DNA of 64,000 nt from Eublepharis macularius. Its lineage: Eukaryota; Chordata; Lepidosauria; Squamata; Eublepharidae. Each line of letters opens with the position of its first letter. Position 1 is the stretch's first letter. The translations under genes and the position numbers were made by a program. Shown here piece by piece: positions 34,355-45,559 of this stretch. Below the pieces are notes generated by a model. The model did no database searches. It saw only the letters and a program-made list of their open reading frames with translations, and had not been told where the DNA came from. The DNA lies in the NCBI RefSeq assembly GCF_028583425.1, contig NC_072795.1, forward strand, positions 69,268,001 to 69,332,000, in the 5' to 3' direction.

Positions 34355-34577
34355 AGGGATCGTGGCTCAGTGGCAGAGCATCTGCTTTGCATGCAGAAGG
34401 GCCCAGGTTCAATCCCTGATATCTCAAGTTAAAATGATCAGGTAGTAGGTGATGTGAAAGAGCTCCACCTGAGATCCCATAGAGCTGCTGCCAGTCTCCG
34501 TAGACAATATTGACCTTGATGGGCATGTGGTCTGATTCAGTACGAGGCAGCTCCATGTATGTAAGTGATGTGAACAG
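34355..34577 (+). mobile_element. tRNA-Ala-derived SINE inserted in CR1
   Basis: GTGGCTCAGTGGCAGAGCAT (A box), CTGCTTTGCATGCAG (tRNA-Ala TGC anticodon arm) and GGTTCAATCCCTG (B box) form a recognisable tRNA head. The body has GTAGGTGATGTGAAAGAGC and ends GTACGAGGCAGCTCCATG. Better preserved than the copy at 14.4 kb. Confidence 0.85.
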
Positions 34578-35410
34578 CTTTTAGAAGCATCAGTGAAAAA
34601 CTGTTACCTACAGTGACATTTTCAGCTTATGTGAACATCAATTACATTTTTTTGCTCTGCCCTTTTCTTCTGGCCAGCTCTATTGTTATCAGCAGCTAAC
34701 TAATGGAACATTTTTCAAGGAGTAGCAGACTTTACAATATTCTCATGCAGTGCATTTTTACAGCATTTCAATAGGACCGTAATCCTTTGCTCAAGAGTAA
34801 AACTGTGGGTTGAGCAGACGGTGCACACTCTCCTCAAAACAAACAATAGGTCTGTCTGTTATTGTAGGAGCACTGCCAGGCTTAATGTGTTTCTTAATCA
34901 ACAGGTTCAAATATTTTTACACAAACCAAATAATTTGCTCCTGGACCCACCTGTTTCTCTAGTAAAACATTTGCCCAGTTAGCTATTTGTCAAACAAGAC
35001 ATTTTTGTAGGAGGCAGCCCTGACCAATGCATTTTATGGCTGGAATGTCCCCTGCGTACACAGATGTTCATCTCCAGCATAAGATCTATTCTTAGGCTTT
35101 CCAAAATAGCTAATTGTTTCTCTGCTTTCTCCCACCATAGTGCACACTAGAAACAGGCAGCAGAGAGCAGCATGAATATAATGCAGTCTTGGACCAGAAA
35201 CTTACCCATAACATCCACCAATTGCTAAGAAAGAGGGAGGAGACTACTTGTAAAAAAACCCCAATTCACTGGTTTCATTATCTTTAATCCTTATTTGTAA
35301 CACCTAGAAGAGCAGTGCCAGGAAAGATTGTCTCCACCTTATATTTCTTAAATCTGGAATGCCGTACAGTGGGCCAAGCAACCCAGTTCCCAGTATGACA
35401 TCAATGCTGG
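34578..35410. other. Intronic DNA, nothing recognised
   Basis: No gene or clear repeat identified. Confidence 0.4.
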
Positions 35411-35572
35411 CTAGGGTTGCCATCTTCCAGGTGGGGCTGGAGTCCTCTTAGAATTACTATAGAAGTCAATTCCTCTGGAGGAAATGGCAGCTGAGCTCTT
35501 CCCCAAACTCTGCCTTGTTCAGGTTCTGCCCCCAAATCTCCAGGAATTTCCCAAGCTGGAGCTGGCAAACCT
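35411..35572. mobile_element. hAT-type MITE with 8-bp target duplication
   Basis: The element runs CTAGGGTTGCCATC to GCTGGCAAACCT and is flanked by AATGCTGG on both sides (35,403-35,410 and 35,573-35,580). It supports assignment of the whole family to hAT. Confidence 0.85.
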
Positions 35573-35952
35573 AATGCTGGCACAGCTGCCACAATAACAG
35601 TCATGCTTTCAGCCTGCAGCTAATAAGGCCAACATCTTCATTTGCACCACACCTCAGAGCATGACTCAGTGGCTCAGGAGTCTCTGTGGCTTTTCTGAGC
35701 ATTGTTCTCCACTGTTGCACCTCCCCCATATTCCTAAGCTGTAGGACTTCTACTGTGGATGAAAGGGTCTGTCCTCTCCAACAACACCCTCCCTTCTTCA
35801 CAGCCTCTAAACTCTCATCCCAGCATCCAGGTGGCTACAGTGCGGGTTTTACTCTCTCTTTTCCATGGCCAGCTTTTACTCCTCCAGGTACCTTGGCAAT
35901 CTCACTGTCTTGCATAACCCACTATGTCTCATGCTGAGATGACAGTGGGAAG

Positions 35953-36125
35953 TAGAGTTGCCAACTCTGGGTTGAGGAATTCTGGAGATGTGGGTGTGGA
36001 GTTTGGTGGGTATGAGGGACCTCACCAGGGTATAAGGCCATAGAATCCACCCTCCAAAGCAGCTGTGTTCTTCAGGGAATAGATCTTGGTAGTCTGGAGA
36101 TTAGCTGTTAATTCTAGGAGATGTC
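35953..36125. mobile_element. hAT-type MITE, right end lost
   Basis: It starts TAGAGTTGCCAACTCTGG and carries the internal CAGGGTATAAGGCCATAGAA and GTCTGGAGATTAGCTG blocks. It stops at TTCTAGGAGATG without the terminal repeat. Confidence 0.7.
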
Positions 36126-36995
36126 GCATATAAGAACCTACAAACAGCAATCTGGGGGTGGGGCAGAGGGTCCTAAATCTTGCACTTTTTTTAAAAAAAA
36201 AAGCAGAAGATCCTGATCATGGATTTTCTACAACATGGATAGCTGAGCCCTTAGATAATCATTCAAAAAGAGGCAGGGGGATGAAGTGGCCAAGAACAGG
36301 CACGTATAGAATCACAGCAAAACTTTTTACCTGCACATTAACGGCTAAACATGGAATACCAGTTTGGCATAATTGGAGTCCTGGCAAAATGCTTGATTCA
36401 TTTTCATTACAAATGAGCCACTGTGCAGAGGTGAACTCTTAAGTGTTCCACTATTACCAGATTGCATGGATATTTCCCATTTAACAGCAGTTAAAGGATA
36501 CTCAGTCTCTTCTTTCAACAAAGAAGAAAAATTGTAAGTTGGAAATAAGAGTCCTGACACGTGCTACCATAGCAGAAGCACCACATACAAGGCAATTAGC
36601 CCACACATTACTCATTTGGGACATGGCTGAGGCAAGCACAAATGCTTGCTTAGTTTGCAACGTTCATAACCAGAAGGACAACAAAGCATGGCTTTGTTTA
36701 AGAGCCAGATGAGAGGCTGTCTGAGCCAGTAACAGGATCATGGGAATGATGCATCAGGACACTTGTGGTCTCACAAGTGGCACAGACTTTCCATGTCTGT
36801 AACTTTTGTTTACAAAGAGACACTTTTACCATTCTAATAAAAGACAAGCAATTTCCCACTTAGGTATTAGCTTAAGAACGGGTGTAAATAAGTAACAACA
36901 CAACGTAGAAAGTTATTTTAGTCCAACACCTCTTAGAGTGACAGGCACCTCAGTATCTAAGTATTCCGGCCTAGTCCAGAGCATTCCCTAAGCAG

Positions 36996-37090
36996 GGTTA
37001 CTGTCTTCAAGGTGGAATTACAATTTATCTCCAGAGATCAGTTCTCCTGGAGGAAATGGCTGTTTCAGAGGGCACCATGACACCCACAGA
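36996..37090. mobile_element. hAT-type MITE fragment
   Basis: CAGGGTTACTGTCTTCAAGG, then AGAGATCAGTTCTCCTGG: the left half of the same family only. Confidence 0.55.
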
Positions 37091-37800
37091 CACCTTTTCC
37101 TGGCACCCACCATGTGCTTTTAGAAAGTCGTGGAGTGTTTTGAGTTTTGGATGTTTAAGGTATAATGCACAGTGGCTTTATGTCAAGCATCTTCCCTGTG
37201 CAAATAGCAGAATGATATTCTAAAAACATAGTAGGACTTGATTCTAACTAAACACAATGGGGCAGCATGACTAAAATGCTTAATGCACTGTTGTGTATGT
37301 CTGAGGGGACTGTGCCTTGGTTTTGAGTTCCAGTTGTTTGAATCTTCTCAACTCCTGTAGTTTTGGTGGAGGGCAGTGGAGTTTCAGCCTTCGTGTTGGG
37401 TGTGTTCTGAGTTTATAAAGAAGTAATGTTTAAGGCCTGCTGAAATTCATTGCTTGCACTACCAGACACCGCATGCACCTAACTGGAATTTCTGCTGAAA
37501 TCATCAGATCTTTTCAGTTTTAATGTATTTTTGTAATTCAGGAGGAAACCAATGATACCACTACATCAAATTCTGTTAACTTTTCTCTAATAATTTATGT
37601 TCCTATCAAAGTTTGGCCAGAATCTCTCTCTTACTATACACATGTTCAAGGAGCTCTCACCATTATCTGTCATTGTTACAAGTAATAGCACAGGTTAAAA
37701 AAAAGGGACTACCAAGAAAAAAAAAATCACTTTTTTATTTTCCTTTTGCATAAGTACGTAAGATGCCTGCAAAATGAAGACAGATATTATCAGATGACTT

Positions 37801-38560
37801 GTAGGGTTGCTAGACCTGGCGTGGCACCCAATGGGAGAATTTAGTGGAGCAGGGGCATGGGACGTGGCCATCAGTGATACTGTGACACAACTTCAGGAAA
37901 ACTCAGAAGTGACAGCACACCTCTCTAGGAATTGTCAACTATTTATTTATTTATTTATTTTATTTATACCCCGCCCTCCCCACAGATGGGCTTAGGGTGG
38001 CTAACAACATTCAAGAAATACATTAAAAGTCACAAAAACATAAAATCAATAATAATTTTTTAAAAGTCATTAAAATAGTCCAGGAGCAGGCTATTTAAAA
38101 AAATATTGGGAGTCCATATACGGGCATAGCAGATGGCCGAGGACAGCCCCAGAAGAAGTGGTGGTCTTAGATGGAAGGACACCCGCTGGTACTCAGCCAA
38201 AGGCCCGGCGGAACATCTCCATTTTACAGGCTCCGCGAAACTGTAACAGGTCCCGCAGGGCCCGGATCTCCAGCGGGACAGCGTTCCACCAGGCTGGGGC
38301 AGAAAAAGCCCTGGCCCTGGTTGAGGCCAGATGGATGTCCTTCGGGCCAGGGACAACCAGGAGTTGCTTGTTTGCAGAGTACAACACCCTGCAGGGGACG
38401 TAATGGAAGAGGCGGTCCCACAGGTATGCAGGTCCCAGTCTGTGAAGGGCTTTAACCACCAAGGTTAACACCTTGAACTGGATCCAGAACTCCACTGGAA
38501 CTATGGAAAAGACAGAGTTTTGGAGTTTTCCCATAGGTGATGTCACACCATTAGTGATGG
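37801..38560. repeat. Old MITE split by an L2-like insertion
   Basis: It begins TAGGGTTGCTAGACCTGG, reminiscent of the hAT MITE ends. It is interrupted at 37,940 by an L2 3' end and seems to resume at AACTATGGAAAAGACAG near 38,500. AACTAT occurs on both sides of the insertion. Confidence 0.45.
37940..38504 (-). mobile_element. L2-like LINE 3' end, minus strand
   Basis: The minus strand encodes the C-terminal part of the ORF also present at 57.1-57.4 kb (YLWDRLFHYVPCRVLYSANK, PGPKDIHLASTRARAFSAPA, ALRDLLQFRGACKMEMFRRA). It ends in the 3' tail CCGCCCTCCCC and (TTTA)n in the plus reading. Severely 5' truncated. Confidence 0.85.
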
Positions 38561-39179
38561 AAATTTTAAAAAAATACTTATTTCTCCCAGTGGCCACATG
38601 TCAATCCTGCAGATAAGGGTTCCTTAGCTAGCTCAATATGTGTACTTATTTTATGTGTGCAATATATATTTTAAGCAATATGTTGATTTTAAAAGGCATC
38701 CCATTGAAGAGAGCTTCTGCTTGAAATAATGAAGAGTTACTATCAGAGTTATGTCTCACTCCCCATTTGCTCAGAAGTGACATCAATGCATCATTTTACC
38801 ATAGAGTCTACAGAATGCTAGAACGTACCTGGTCACTTCCAGTTTAAATTGAAAGTGATAGTGTGCTGACATATGCTAGAATGACAGGCATTTCCTCCCC
38901 CTCCCCCAGTTCTTTCCATTTCAGGTGGTCTCCCACTATATAGGCATCCCTAACCCTTGTTCTGTCAATACAGATGGAAGCATTGCACTTGTTTACATAG
39001 GCAACATGTGATTCCACCAGACCTATATAAGGCTGTGCAAGTTTAATCTAAACAGTTTGGCTTCTGCAGAAACTGAATCTTGGATTGTCTGTCTTGATAT
39101 AAAAATGCTCTAATTTTCACAGAGGAACAGATTTTTAAGCCACATTTGAAGCTTTGCAATAGTATTGTTGTATTTATAC

Positions 39180-39397
39180 TAGAGTTGCAAACCTCCCGGT
39201 GAAGCCTGGAGATCTCATGGAATTACAACTGATCTCCAGACTATCAAAATCAGTTCCCATGGAGAAAATGTCTGCTTTGGAGGATGGACTCTATGGCATT
39301 ACACCCCTGCAGAACTTTCTCCCCTCCCCAAACTCTACCCTCCACAGGTTCCGCCTGCAAATCTCCAGGAATTTCTCAAGCTGGAGTCGGCAACTAC
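39180..39397. mobile_element. hAT-type MITE copy
   Basis: TAGAGTTGCAAACCTCCCGG at the left and GGAGTCGGCAACTAC at the right. The internal CATGGAGAAAATG and ATCTCCAGGAATTTCTC blocks match the family. Confidence 0.75.
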
Positions 39398-39744
39398 AGT
39401 TTACACATACAAATAAAGGGAACAACAGAAGATTTCCCCAACAGATATATGGAACTGGTTGAACAAGACTGACTGCTGACAGCAGTAAAGAATAAAGATC
39501 ATCCCAGGTTTTCCCACTGCGTCACTCAAGTAAAATGACAAGTGATTCAGCTCATAGCTTCAAGCAAGACAGGCAGGAGTTAGCTGCCAAGAAATCTTTC
39601 ATAAACAGTCTTTCATGGCAAAGGAACACCTATTTCAACCAAGAAAGAATAAGAGGAACTACTTCTAAAAAAATTAACTTTATGATATGATTATGGGAGA
39701 ATCTAGCCTACAAAATTCTAGGCAGGAAGCTTAAAAGACCCTCA

Positions 39745-39934
39745 TAGGGTTGCCAACCAATTACAGCTGATCTCCAGGCTACAGAGCACAGTTCTCCTGG
39801 AGAAAATGGCATCTTCACAGGGTGCATTCTATGGCATCACATCCTTGTTGAGCTCCTTCCTGTCCCCAAACTCCCCCTTCCAAGGCTCTACCCCTAAATC
39901 TCCTAGAACTTCCTAAGCCGAAGTTGGCAACCCT
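39745..39934. mobile_element. hAT-type MITE copy
   Basis: TAGGGTTGCCAACCAATTAC at the left and AAGTTGGCAACCCT at the right. The first ~30 bp of the internal region are missing compared with 39.2 kb. A short palindromic relic (CTACAATCCTAAAACATT) follows at 39,970-40,050. Confidence 0.75.
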
Positions 39935-40594
39935 CAACATGTGAACAATTTCTGGTTCGGTCTCTGTGACTACAATCCTAAAACATTTTCCTGGGAGTAA
40001 GTCCCATTGAATAAAATGAGTATTATTTTTGACATGCTTAGGATTGCTTCCTGTTTGTATGTTCCATCTAAATTTAGATAATATAATCTCTGGGTCCAAC
40101 CACATAATTTTGTTAATTGTATATGAATTTTAAGTTTGTTGTTTACTTTCTCATGAAGATAAATTTAAAATAAGGACCTCTGGGACAGCAAACCGCTTAT
40201 GAGATCAAAAACACTTCCATTTTAAGAAGATAACTCTACCCATGTTTCAATCTCTTACCTGTGTTTCAAAAACCTTAAGCACTTTAAAATGAATATTTTA
40301 AACAAAAACAACACTGAACAAAAGAATATACTAATCCTACTTTGCCATCTTAGTTTTATGCATTTGTTTGTAATTATCTTAGCCTTTTGTTTTCAAAGTT
40401 TGCAAAAATGCACCTAGTATTCAGGGCTACAGAGGAAATTAATACAGTGCTGTCTTTTAAAAGGCTCAGAATTGAGATGGCAAAATAAAGAGTACCTTGT
40501 TACATTTTGAGTCTAGTGATTTTTGAGGTTTAGTTTCACTTTCTGATTGGTTGAGAATATCCTGGGAAACACAGCAAAGAAAGAACTTGTCATG

Positions 40595-40779
40595 TGGTTG
40601 CTAACTGCTTGGTGGAGCCTGGAGATCACCAGATGACAGAGATCAGTTCCCTTAAAGAAAATGGCTGCTTTGGAGAGGCATTATCCCTGCTAAGGTCCCT
40701 CCCCAAATCTTGTTCTCCCCAGGCTCCACCCCCCCCCCCCAAATCACAAGGAATTTCCCAACCCAGAGTTGGCAACCTC
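40595..40779. mobile_element. hAT-type MITE copy
   Basis: GTGGTTGCTAACTGCTTGG at the left and CCAGAGTTGGCAACCTC at the right, with the internal AGATCAGTTCCCTTAAAG block. Confidence 0.7.
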
Positions 40780-41089
40780 AGACATATTCCAACCTACTGT
40801 AAACTGTTTTCTACAAATGAAGTTACCACATGGGATTAAATCAAACATTTGCAGGCCTCAATCACGAAGTATATAACAACAATCATCAGCCATGCCCTGA
40901 TATTCTTTCACACCTGCACATTTTATTCACACTTGTATAACAAGAACAACTTTCATTTAAACATACATTTTCCCAGATAGCTTTCAGTAATGAACAAACT
41001 GTTTAGGTCCATGCTAGATTTTTTAATCTACATTGCGTGCTTTGAGTATGAATAGTTCAAAAGTCATTTGATAGCAAGTAGTTTTAACA

Positions 41090-42195
41090 GTCCAACCATC
41101 CCCCACACTGAAAGGGCAGTTTATGAATATGACAATAGCATAAGCCTCTTCATATCATGTGCTCCAAGCATATGGCACGTTGCCTGGCTAGGCAGAACAG
41201 TTCCCGATCCAGCTAAAAAGGAAAATCTCTGGCATGTGAGTTATGAGGCAGGACTGGCTAGTAGCCCCATACCTCGGAGATGGGCAAAAATGTAAGGACA
41301 AAACAGGTATTCCGGGAGTTTCGGAGTTAATCTCATCCACACGCTTCTGACCTGATAACTCTTCCCTCCTGACAATCGTGGATCATCAATCACTATTTTT
41401 ACCTATAGTTCTGCCCAGGTATACTCAATCAAGCCTTTTCCATTTTATTGTCTCACCTCCATAGGCAGCCATTAAGCTATTGCTTTGGGGCAGAAGACAC
41501 AATCCTGCCCCAGGGTACATTCCCCAGTATAACTGGCCTGGTCTGCCATATGCTCAATGTGTGTGTGTGTCCCAGGATCCTATGCACACCCTCAGACATG
41601 TGTCTGAGAGCAGAACTACAAGTGACAAAAGGCACAGATTGGACACTTGTCAGCTTCCCTCAAGTTTTGATGGGAGATGTAGGCAGCTTGGCGGAATGTT
41701 GGACAAGTGACAGTTGAAAAGTCCATTGGACAGCAGTCAGAGGGCGAAGCTGCGAGACCAGGATGTCTAAATTTCCCATCAAAACTTGAGGGAAGCAGAC
41801 AAGTGTCCAATCTGTGCCTTTTGTCACTTGTGGTCCTGCTCTGAGCCTTCTCCTTCTTGCTGTGAAGTGCTGGTCGCTCAGCTGTTACTTTCGATGGACG
41901 TCCTCTGCTCCTCCTAGACTGGTAAATATTGCGCTCTCCCAAATCTTTCTCACTCATCCTCCCTGTTTTCCAGTTAGCTCTGTGTGCATGCTGTTTGTTT
42001 TTTCCTGTTTGCTCTTACTGCCCTTTAATAAAACCATTCCTGTTGAACGCCTGCCTGGTTCTTTCAGAGAGTTCTCTAAGGGTCTAATCATGGTATATAT
42101 TGGTGAAGATCCTGTTAGTTACCCCCCCTTGCGGCATCTCCTTGTATGCTAATTCCCCCAAACTCACAAGGCGTCCCCCCCCCATCTGGGTAACA
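41090..42195 (+). mobile_element. Solo LTR fossil, copy A
   Basis: It is homologous along its length to 43,066-44,132 (shared TAAGCTATTGCTTTGGGGCA, CAGTATAACT and GTATGCTAATTCCCCC). A CCTTTAATAAAACC poly(A) signal lies near 42,025. No internal retroviral region adjoins it. The 5' boundary is unclear. It carries a 234-bp miniature transposon insertion. Superfamily (ERV or Gypsy) unresolved; old and broken. Confidence 0.65.
41608..41841. mobile_element. Harbinger-like MITE inserted in LTR copy A
   Basis: The ~80-bp terminal inverted repeats run GAGCAGAACTACAAGTGAC to GTCACTTGTGGTCCTGCTC, flanked by TGA on both sides (41,605-41,607, 41,842-41,844). The family's second copy is at 44.65 kb. The 3-bp T-N-A duplication suggests PIF/Harbinger. 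Confidence 0.8.
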
Positions 42196-42799
42196 ATAGC
42201 TGTTTTAGAAAGGTGGTAAATGGCTGCTGCAGAATATTTAAAGCTTACATCTCTTCAGCTAAGACAATATTACATCTAGAGCTCAAATGTATCACTCTTG
42301 GATATGCACCTCTATTTGTTTCTGCATGCTACTCAGTTCTTAGTCATTTACCTCACATCCTGCTATGTAGCTAAATGTGGGCAAGGAGTTTTGCTTATAC
42401 AGCTGAACTGGCACTTAATGGGCCAGGAATCCTCATATATAGTGGAACTTCTACCAATTCTCCACCCAACTGTACCAACTCCCTACATAAAGCTCCTAAA
42501 ACCTCAATATTCACCTTCTAGAAACATCTGGCTATTAAATCTGAACTGGAAAATATGCAGTTGGATAGAAATTGTGATTTTATGATTTAAAGACATGCAC
42601 ACAGTTATAAAAGAGTGCTTAAATTATTTTGTAGACTACATAATTAAAGAAGAGAAACATGTATATGCACTCCCCTTTCTTTCTTTAAATCACCCCAGAT
42701 AAATGAGCCAGTCCCAATTAATACTCAGATATTTAGCATCTTGCAAGCTAAAATCACGTATGGATCACATAAATGAACACTTAATGTCTACCATAAATC
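42196..42799. other. Nothing recognised between LTR and L2 fragment
   Basis: AT-rich DNA with a meaningless 95-codon ORF. No repeat assigned. Confidence 0.4.
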
Positions 42800-43065
42800 A
42801 GTCACTACCTCAAAGTGCCTTCCCTCAGACACTGAAAGAAGCAGTTATCAACCAAGCACTTAAAAAAAATCATCCCTAGACAAAATGATGTGGCCAGTTT
42901 CTAATATGCCTCTTTTAGGCAAAGTGATTGCAAGAACAGTAGCAGACCAACTCTAGGCCTTCTTGGATAACTCTTATGCGCTAGATCCTTTTTAGTCACA
43001 TTTCAGGCTGGGCTATGGGGCTGAGATGGCTCTGGTTGCTTTAGTGGATGACCTCCATCTGAAGG
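42800..43065 (+). mobile_element. L2-like LINE fragment
   Basis: A decayed reading of the reverse transcriptase start: GCTGGGCTATGGGGCTGAG then TGGCTCTGGTTGCTTTAG then GATGACCTCCATCTGAA correspond to the FR.GYGTETALVALVDDL region seen at 55.2 kb. It is cut off by the LTR at 43,066. Confidence 0.65.
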
Positions 43066-44132
43066 TGTCATGACCCCCTCTTACTGGCCCAGTGACTGTG
43101 ACTCAGAGTCCTCAGAGGAAGAATGTGAGAAGCCAAGGCCAGATAATCAGGAGGACCAGCAGGATCAGAGAGGACCTGATGCTGCAGAGGCACCTGTTGA
43201 TCATGCTCCTGCAGTGTTAGAGGCCAATTTGCCAGAGCCTGCAAGGGAGACCTTGCTACTGGCTGTTAGCAGTCAAGCCATACTCTCACGCTAATAGGGA
43301 AATTTATGAACATGGTTATATCATAATTCCCTATCCTCATGTGCTTCAAGCACATGGCTCACTGCCTGACTCGGCAAAACAGTTTCCAATTCCATCAGGA
43401 GATGAAAAATTCCTGAAACGTGAGCCACGAGGTAGGACTGGCCAGCAGTCCACCCTCTGGGGATGTGCAAAAACTGTAAAGACAAAAAGTCTTCCAGAAG
43501 TTCCTGAATTAATCACCCACACCCAGCTGATCTTCCCCCTCCCTCCTTCCTAATCAGAGTTAATCAGGAACCAAATAAACTCTTCCCTTCTACTAATCAT
43601 GGCTCATCAATCATTATTTTTACCTACAGTTCCACCCGGGAAGGTTTAATCAAACCTTTCCCATTTTATGGTCTCACCTCCAGAGACAGTCATTAAGCTA
43701 TTGCTTTGGGGCAGAAGATGCAATTCTGCCCCAAGGTACATTCCCCAGTATAACTAGACTGCCCTGCCATATGATGTGTGTAAGCGTGTCCTGGGATCCT
43801 ATGCACACCCTCCTTCCTCTTGCCACAAAGTGCTGGTTGCTCAGCCGCTACTCTCTATAATCGTTTATTTTCTAGACTGGTATATATCACCCGATCCTGC
43901 ATTCCTCTCTATTCCCTCTTTTCCAGTTAGCTCTTTGTGTACGCTGTGTGTGATTTCCTGTGTGTTTGCCTTTGCCATCCCTTTAATAAAAACCATTCCT
44001 GTTGAACTCCTGCCTAGTTCTCTCAGAGAGTTCTCTAAGGGAACATAGGTAGCGATCCTGCTAGTTACCCCCTTGCTGCTTCTACTTGTATGCTAATTCC
44101 CCCAACTCACAAGGAGATCCTCCATTTACAGT
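43066..44132 (+). mobile_element. Solo LTR fossil, copy B, inserted in L2 fragment
   Basis: It starts TGTCATGACC and ends TTTACA (about 1,067 bp), with a poly(A) signal TTTAATAAAAACC near 43,981. It is more complete than copy A at the 5' side. No flanking duplication was identified. No internal region. Old and broken; superfamily unresolved. Confidence 0.7.
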
Positions 44133-44194
44133 TACATGGCCTCTGTGATAACCACTAGGCCTCTGCCAGGGTGAAAATCCAGGCCCATAGCCCC

Positions 44195-45225
44195 TCAGGA
44201 CCCACTCCCACTCTGCATGAGCAGTGTTGGTGGAAGAGCCAGACTGAAGTAGCACAAGAGAGGCAAAGTGTCAGACTGGCAGCATAGAATCCCAGCGTGA
44301 ATCCAGAATATGTGCAGTTTTGGAATGGTTAAACTGAAGCTGTGTTGTGCACACAATTCTACTGTAATTCTGAAGTTGGAATCTATCCCCCTGATAAATA
44401 TTAGTAGTTGAGCAGAGTCTATAATGTCATTGCTCTCATCTAATGCAAAAAAAATTTCAAAACTTTTTGCCTTGACAATCAGTGACATATGCAGCTCTTC
44501 TCCTAGTTCTTCAACACACCTGGTGATTGTAGATGCAGATAAACTGACACAACTAACACAAGATAACTTATTAGGACACGTTTCATCCATTACTTTAACC
44601 ATGCACTTTTTAACAAATTCACCATCAATGAATGGCCTACCACTCTCAGGGCCAAATTACAAGTGACGAATAACACAGGTTGGACATTTGTCAGCTTCCC
44701 TCAAGTTTTGATGAAATGTAGGCAGCTTGGTGGAATGCTGGACAAGTGACAGTTGAAAAGTCCATTGGACAGCAGTCGGAGAGCCAAGCTGCAAGACCAG
44801 GATGTCTACATTTCCCATCAGAACTTGAGGGAAACTGACAAGTGTCCAACCTGAGTCATTCGGCACTTGTAGCTTAGCCCTCAATAATACATTTAGCAAT
44901 ATGATAGCTGGCCCTCACAGTAGACAGGTTCTCCTCAATGTGCTTTGTAAAACTTATTTTGCTGCAAAAACATTGATTTTTTTTTAAATTATCTCATTCA
45001 CTCACACCTCTCCTTGATATATTGAGCAGCTCTTGTGACAAGATTCAAAGTGCCTTTTAACATTGTACTCCTTTAATACTAAAGCAGTTTCAAGACATAT
45101 CAGGCAAACTGCTTTATCCTCGTTTAAAACAAAGATGTACTCAGTCCAAAAACATGGTGCTCATCTGCAATTTTTCATTTCTTTGAAACGGCACTTTCTT
45201 TTGCAGACATTTCTTAAGAATTTTT
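44195..45225 (-). pseudogene. hAT (Charlie-like) transposase relic
   Basis: In minus-strand order a BED-type zinc finger (VCLICLETALVLKEYNVKRH then FESCH, ~45,130-45,050) is followed by VRASYHIAKCIIE. After a MITE insertion come SGRPFIDGEFVKKCMVKVMD and LSASTITRCVEELGEELH, then SFEIFFALDESNDIIDSAQL with LLIFIRGID. This resembles the hAT transposases that gave rise to GTF2IRD2, ZBED5 and similar proteins. The LDES motif contains the first catalytic Asp. The reading is interrupted by stops and frame changes, and the C-terminal half is absent. It is a dead copy, not a domesticated gene. Confidence 0.8.
44649..44880. mobile_element. Harbinger-like MITE inserted in the hAT relic
   Basis: 232 bp with ends GGGCCAAATTACAAGTGAC and GGCACTTGTAGCTTAGCCC, flanked by TCA (44,646-44,648, 44,881-44,883). 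Same family as 41,608-41,841. It splits the transposase reading between CIIE and SGRPFIDGE. Confidence 0.82.
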
Positions 45226-45427
45226 AACAGAGCAGCAGTTGCAGAGTTTCAATATTATCCTTGAATAAATAAAAATATGAGTAGTTTTAGGGGCCTAACT
45301 CTTCCCCTTCTCATCAAATCTGCCCCACTATAGCTGCTATTAGCTGGGGATTTTCATTTCGACCATAGCAAAGAAAATAGACCCTTGCCTCTACAGTTCT
45401 CAGGAGTTTGGGGCCATATGCCCAAGC

Positions 45428-45556
45428 TAGGAATTTTTTTTTAAAGGATTATGAATCTGACTTACCAGATTGCAGCTCTGCTATCTGGTAAATCAGATTC
45501 ATAATCCTTTAAAAAAAAAAAGAATCTGATTTACCAGATAGCAGAGTTGCAATCTT
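45428..45556. repeat. Three-armed local palindrome
   Basis: TTTAAAGGATTATGAATCTG pairs with CAGATTCATAATCCTTTAAA. The latter arm, extended by AGATTGCAGCTCTGCTATC, is then copied again inverted as TTTACCAGATAGCAGAGTTG at 45,530-45,550. Three related arms thus lie in 130 bp. Confidence 0.8.
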
Positions 45557-45559
45557 AAC

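Noticed and set aside
34355-34430. A functional tRNA-Ala gene
   Set aside because: The head has tRNA boxes but no proper acceptor stem closure, and it continues into a SINE body.
41090-44132. Two same-orientation LTRs as the ends of one provirus
   Set aside because: The DNA between them is an unrelated stretch and an L2 fragment, with no gag, pol or env. Each has different flanks, so separate solo LTRs are more likely.
44195-44602. A domesticated GTF2IRD2/ZBED-like host gene
   Set aside because: The frame is broken around it, the C-terminal half is missing and a MITE splits it; it is a transposon relic.
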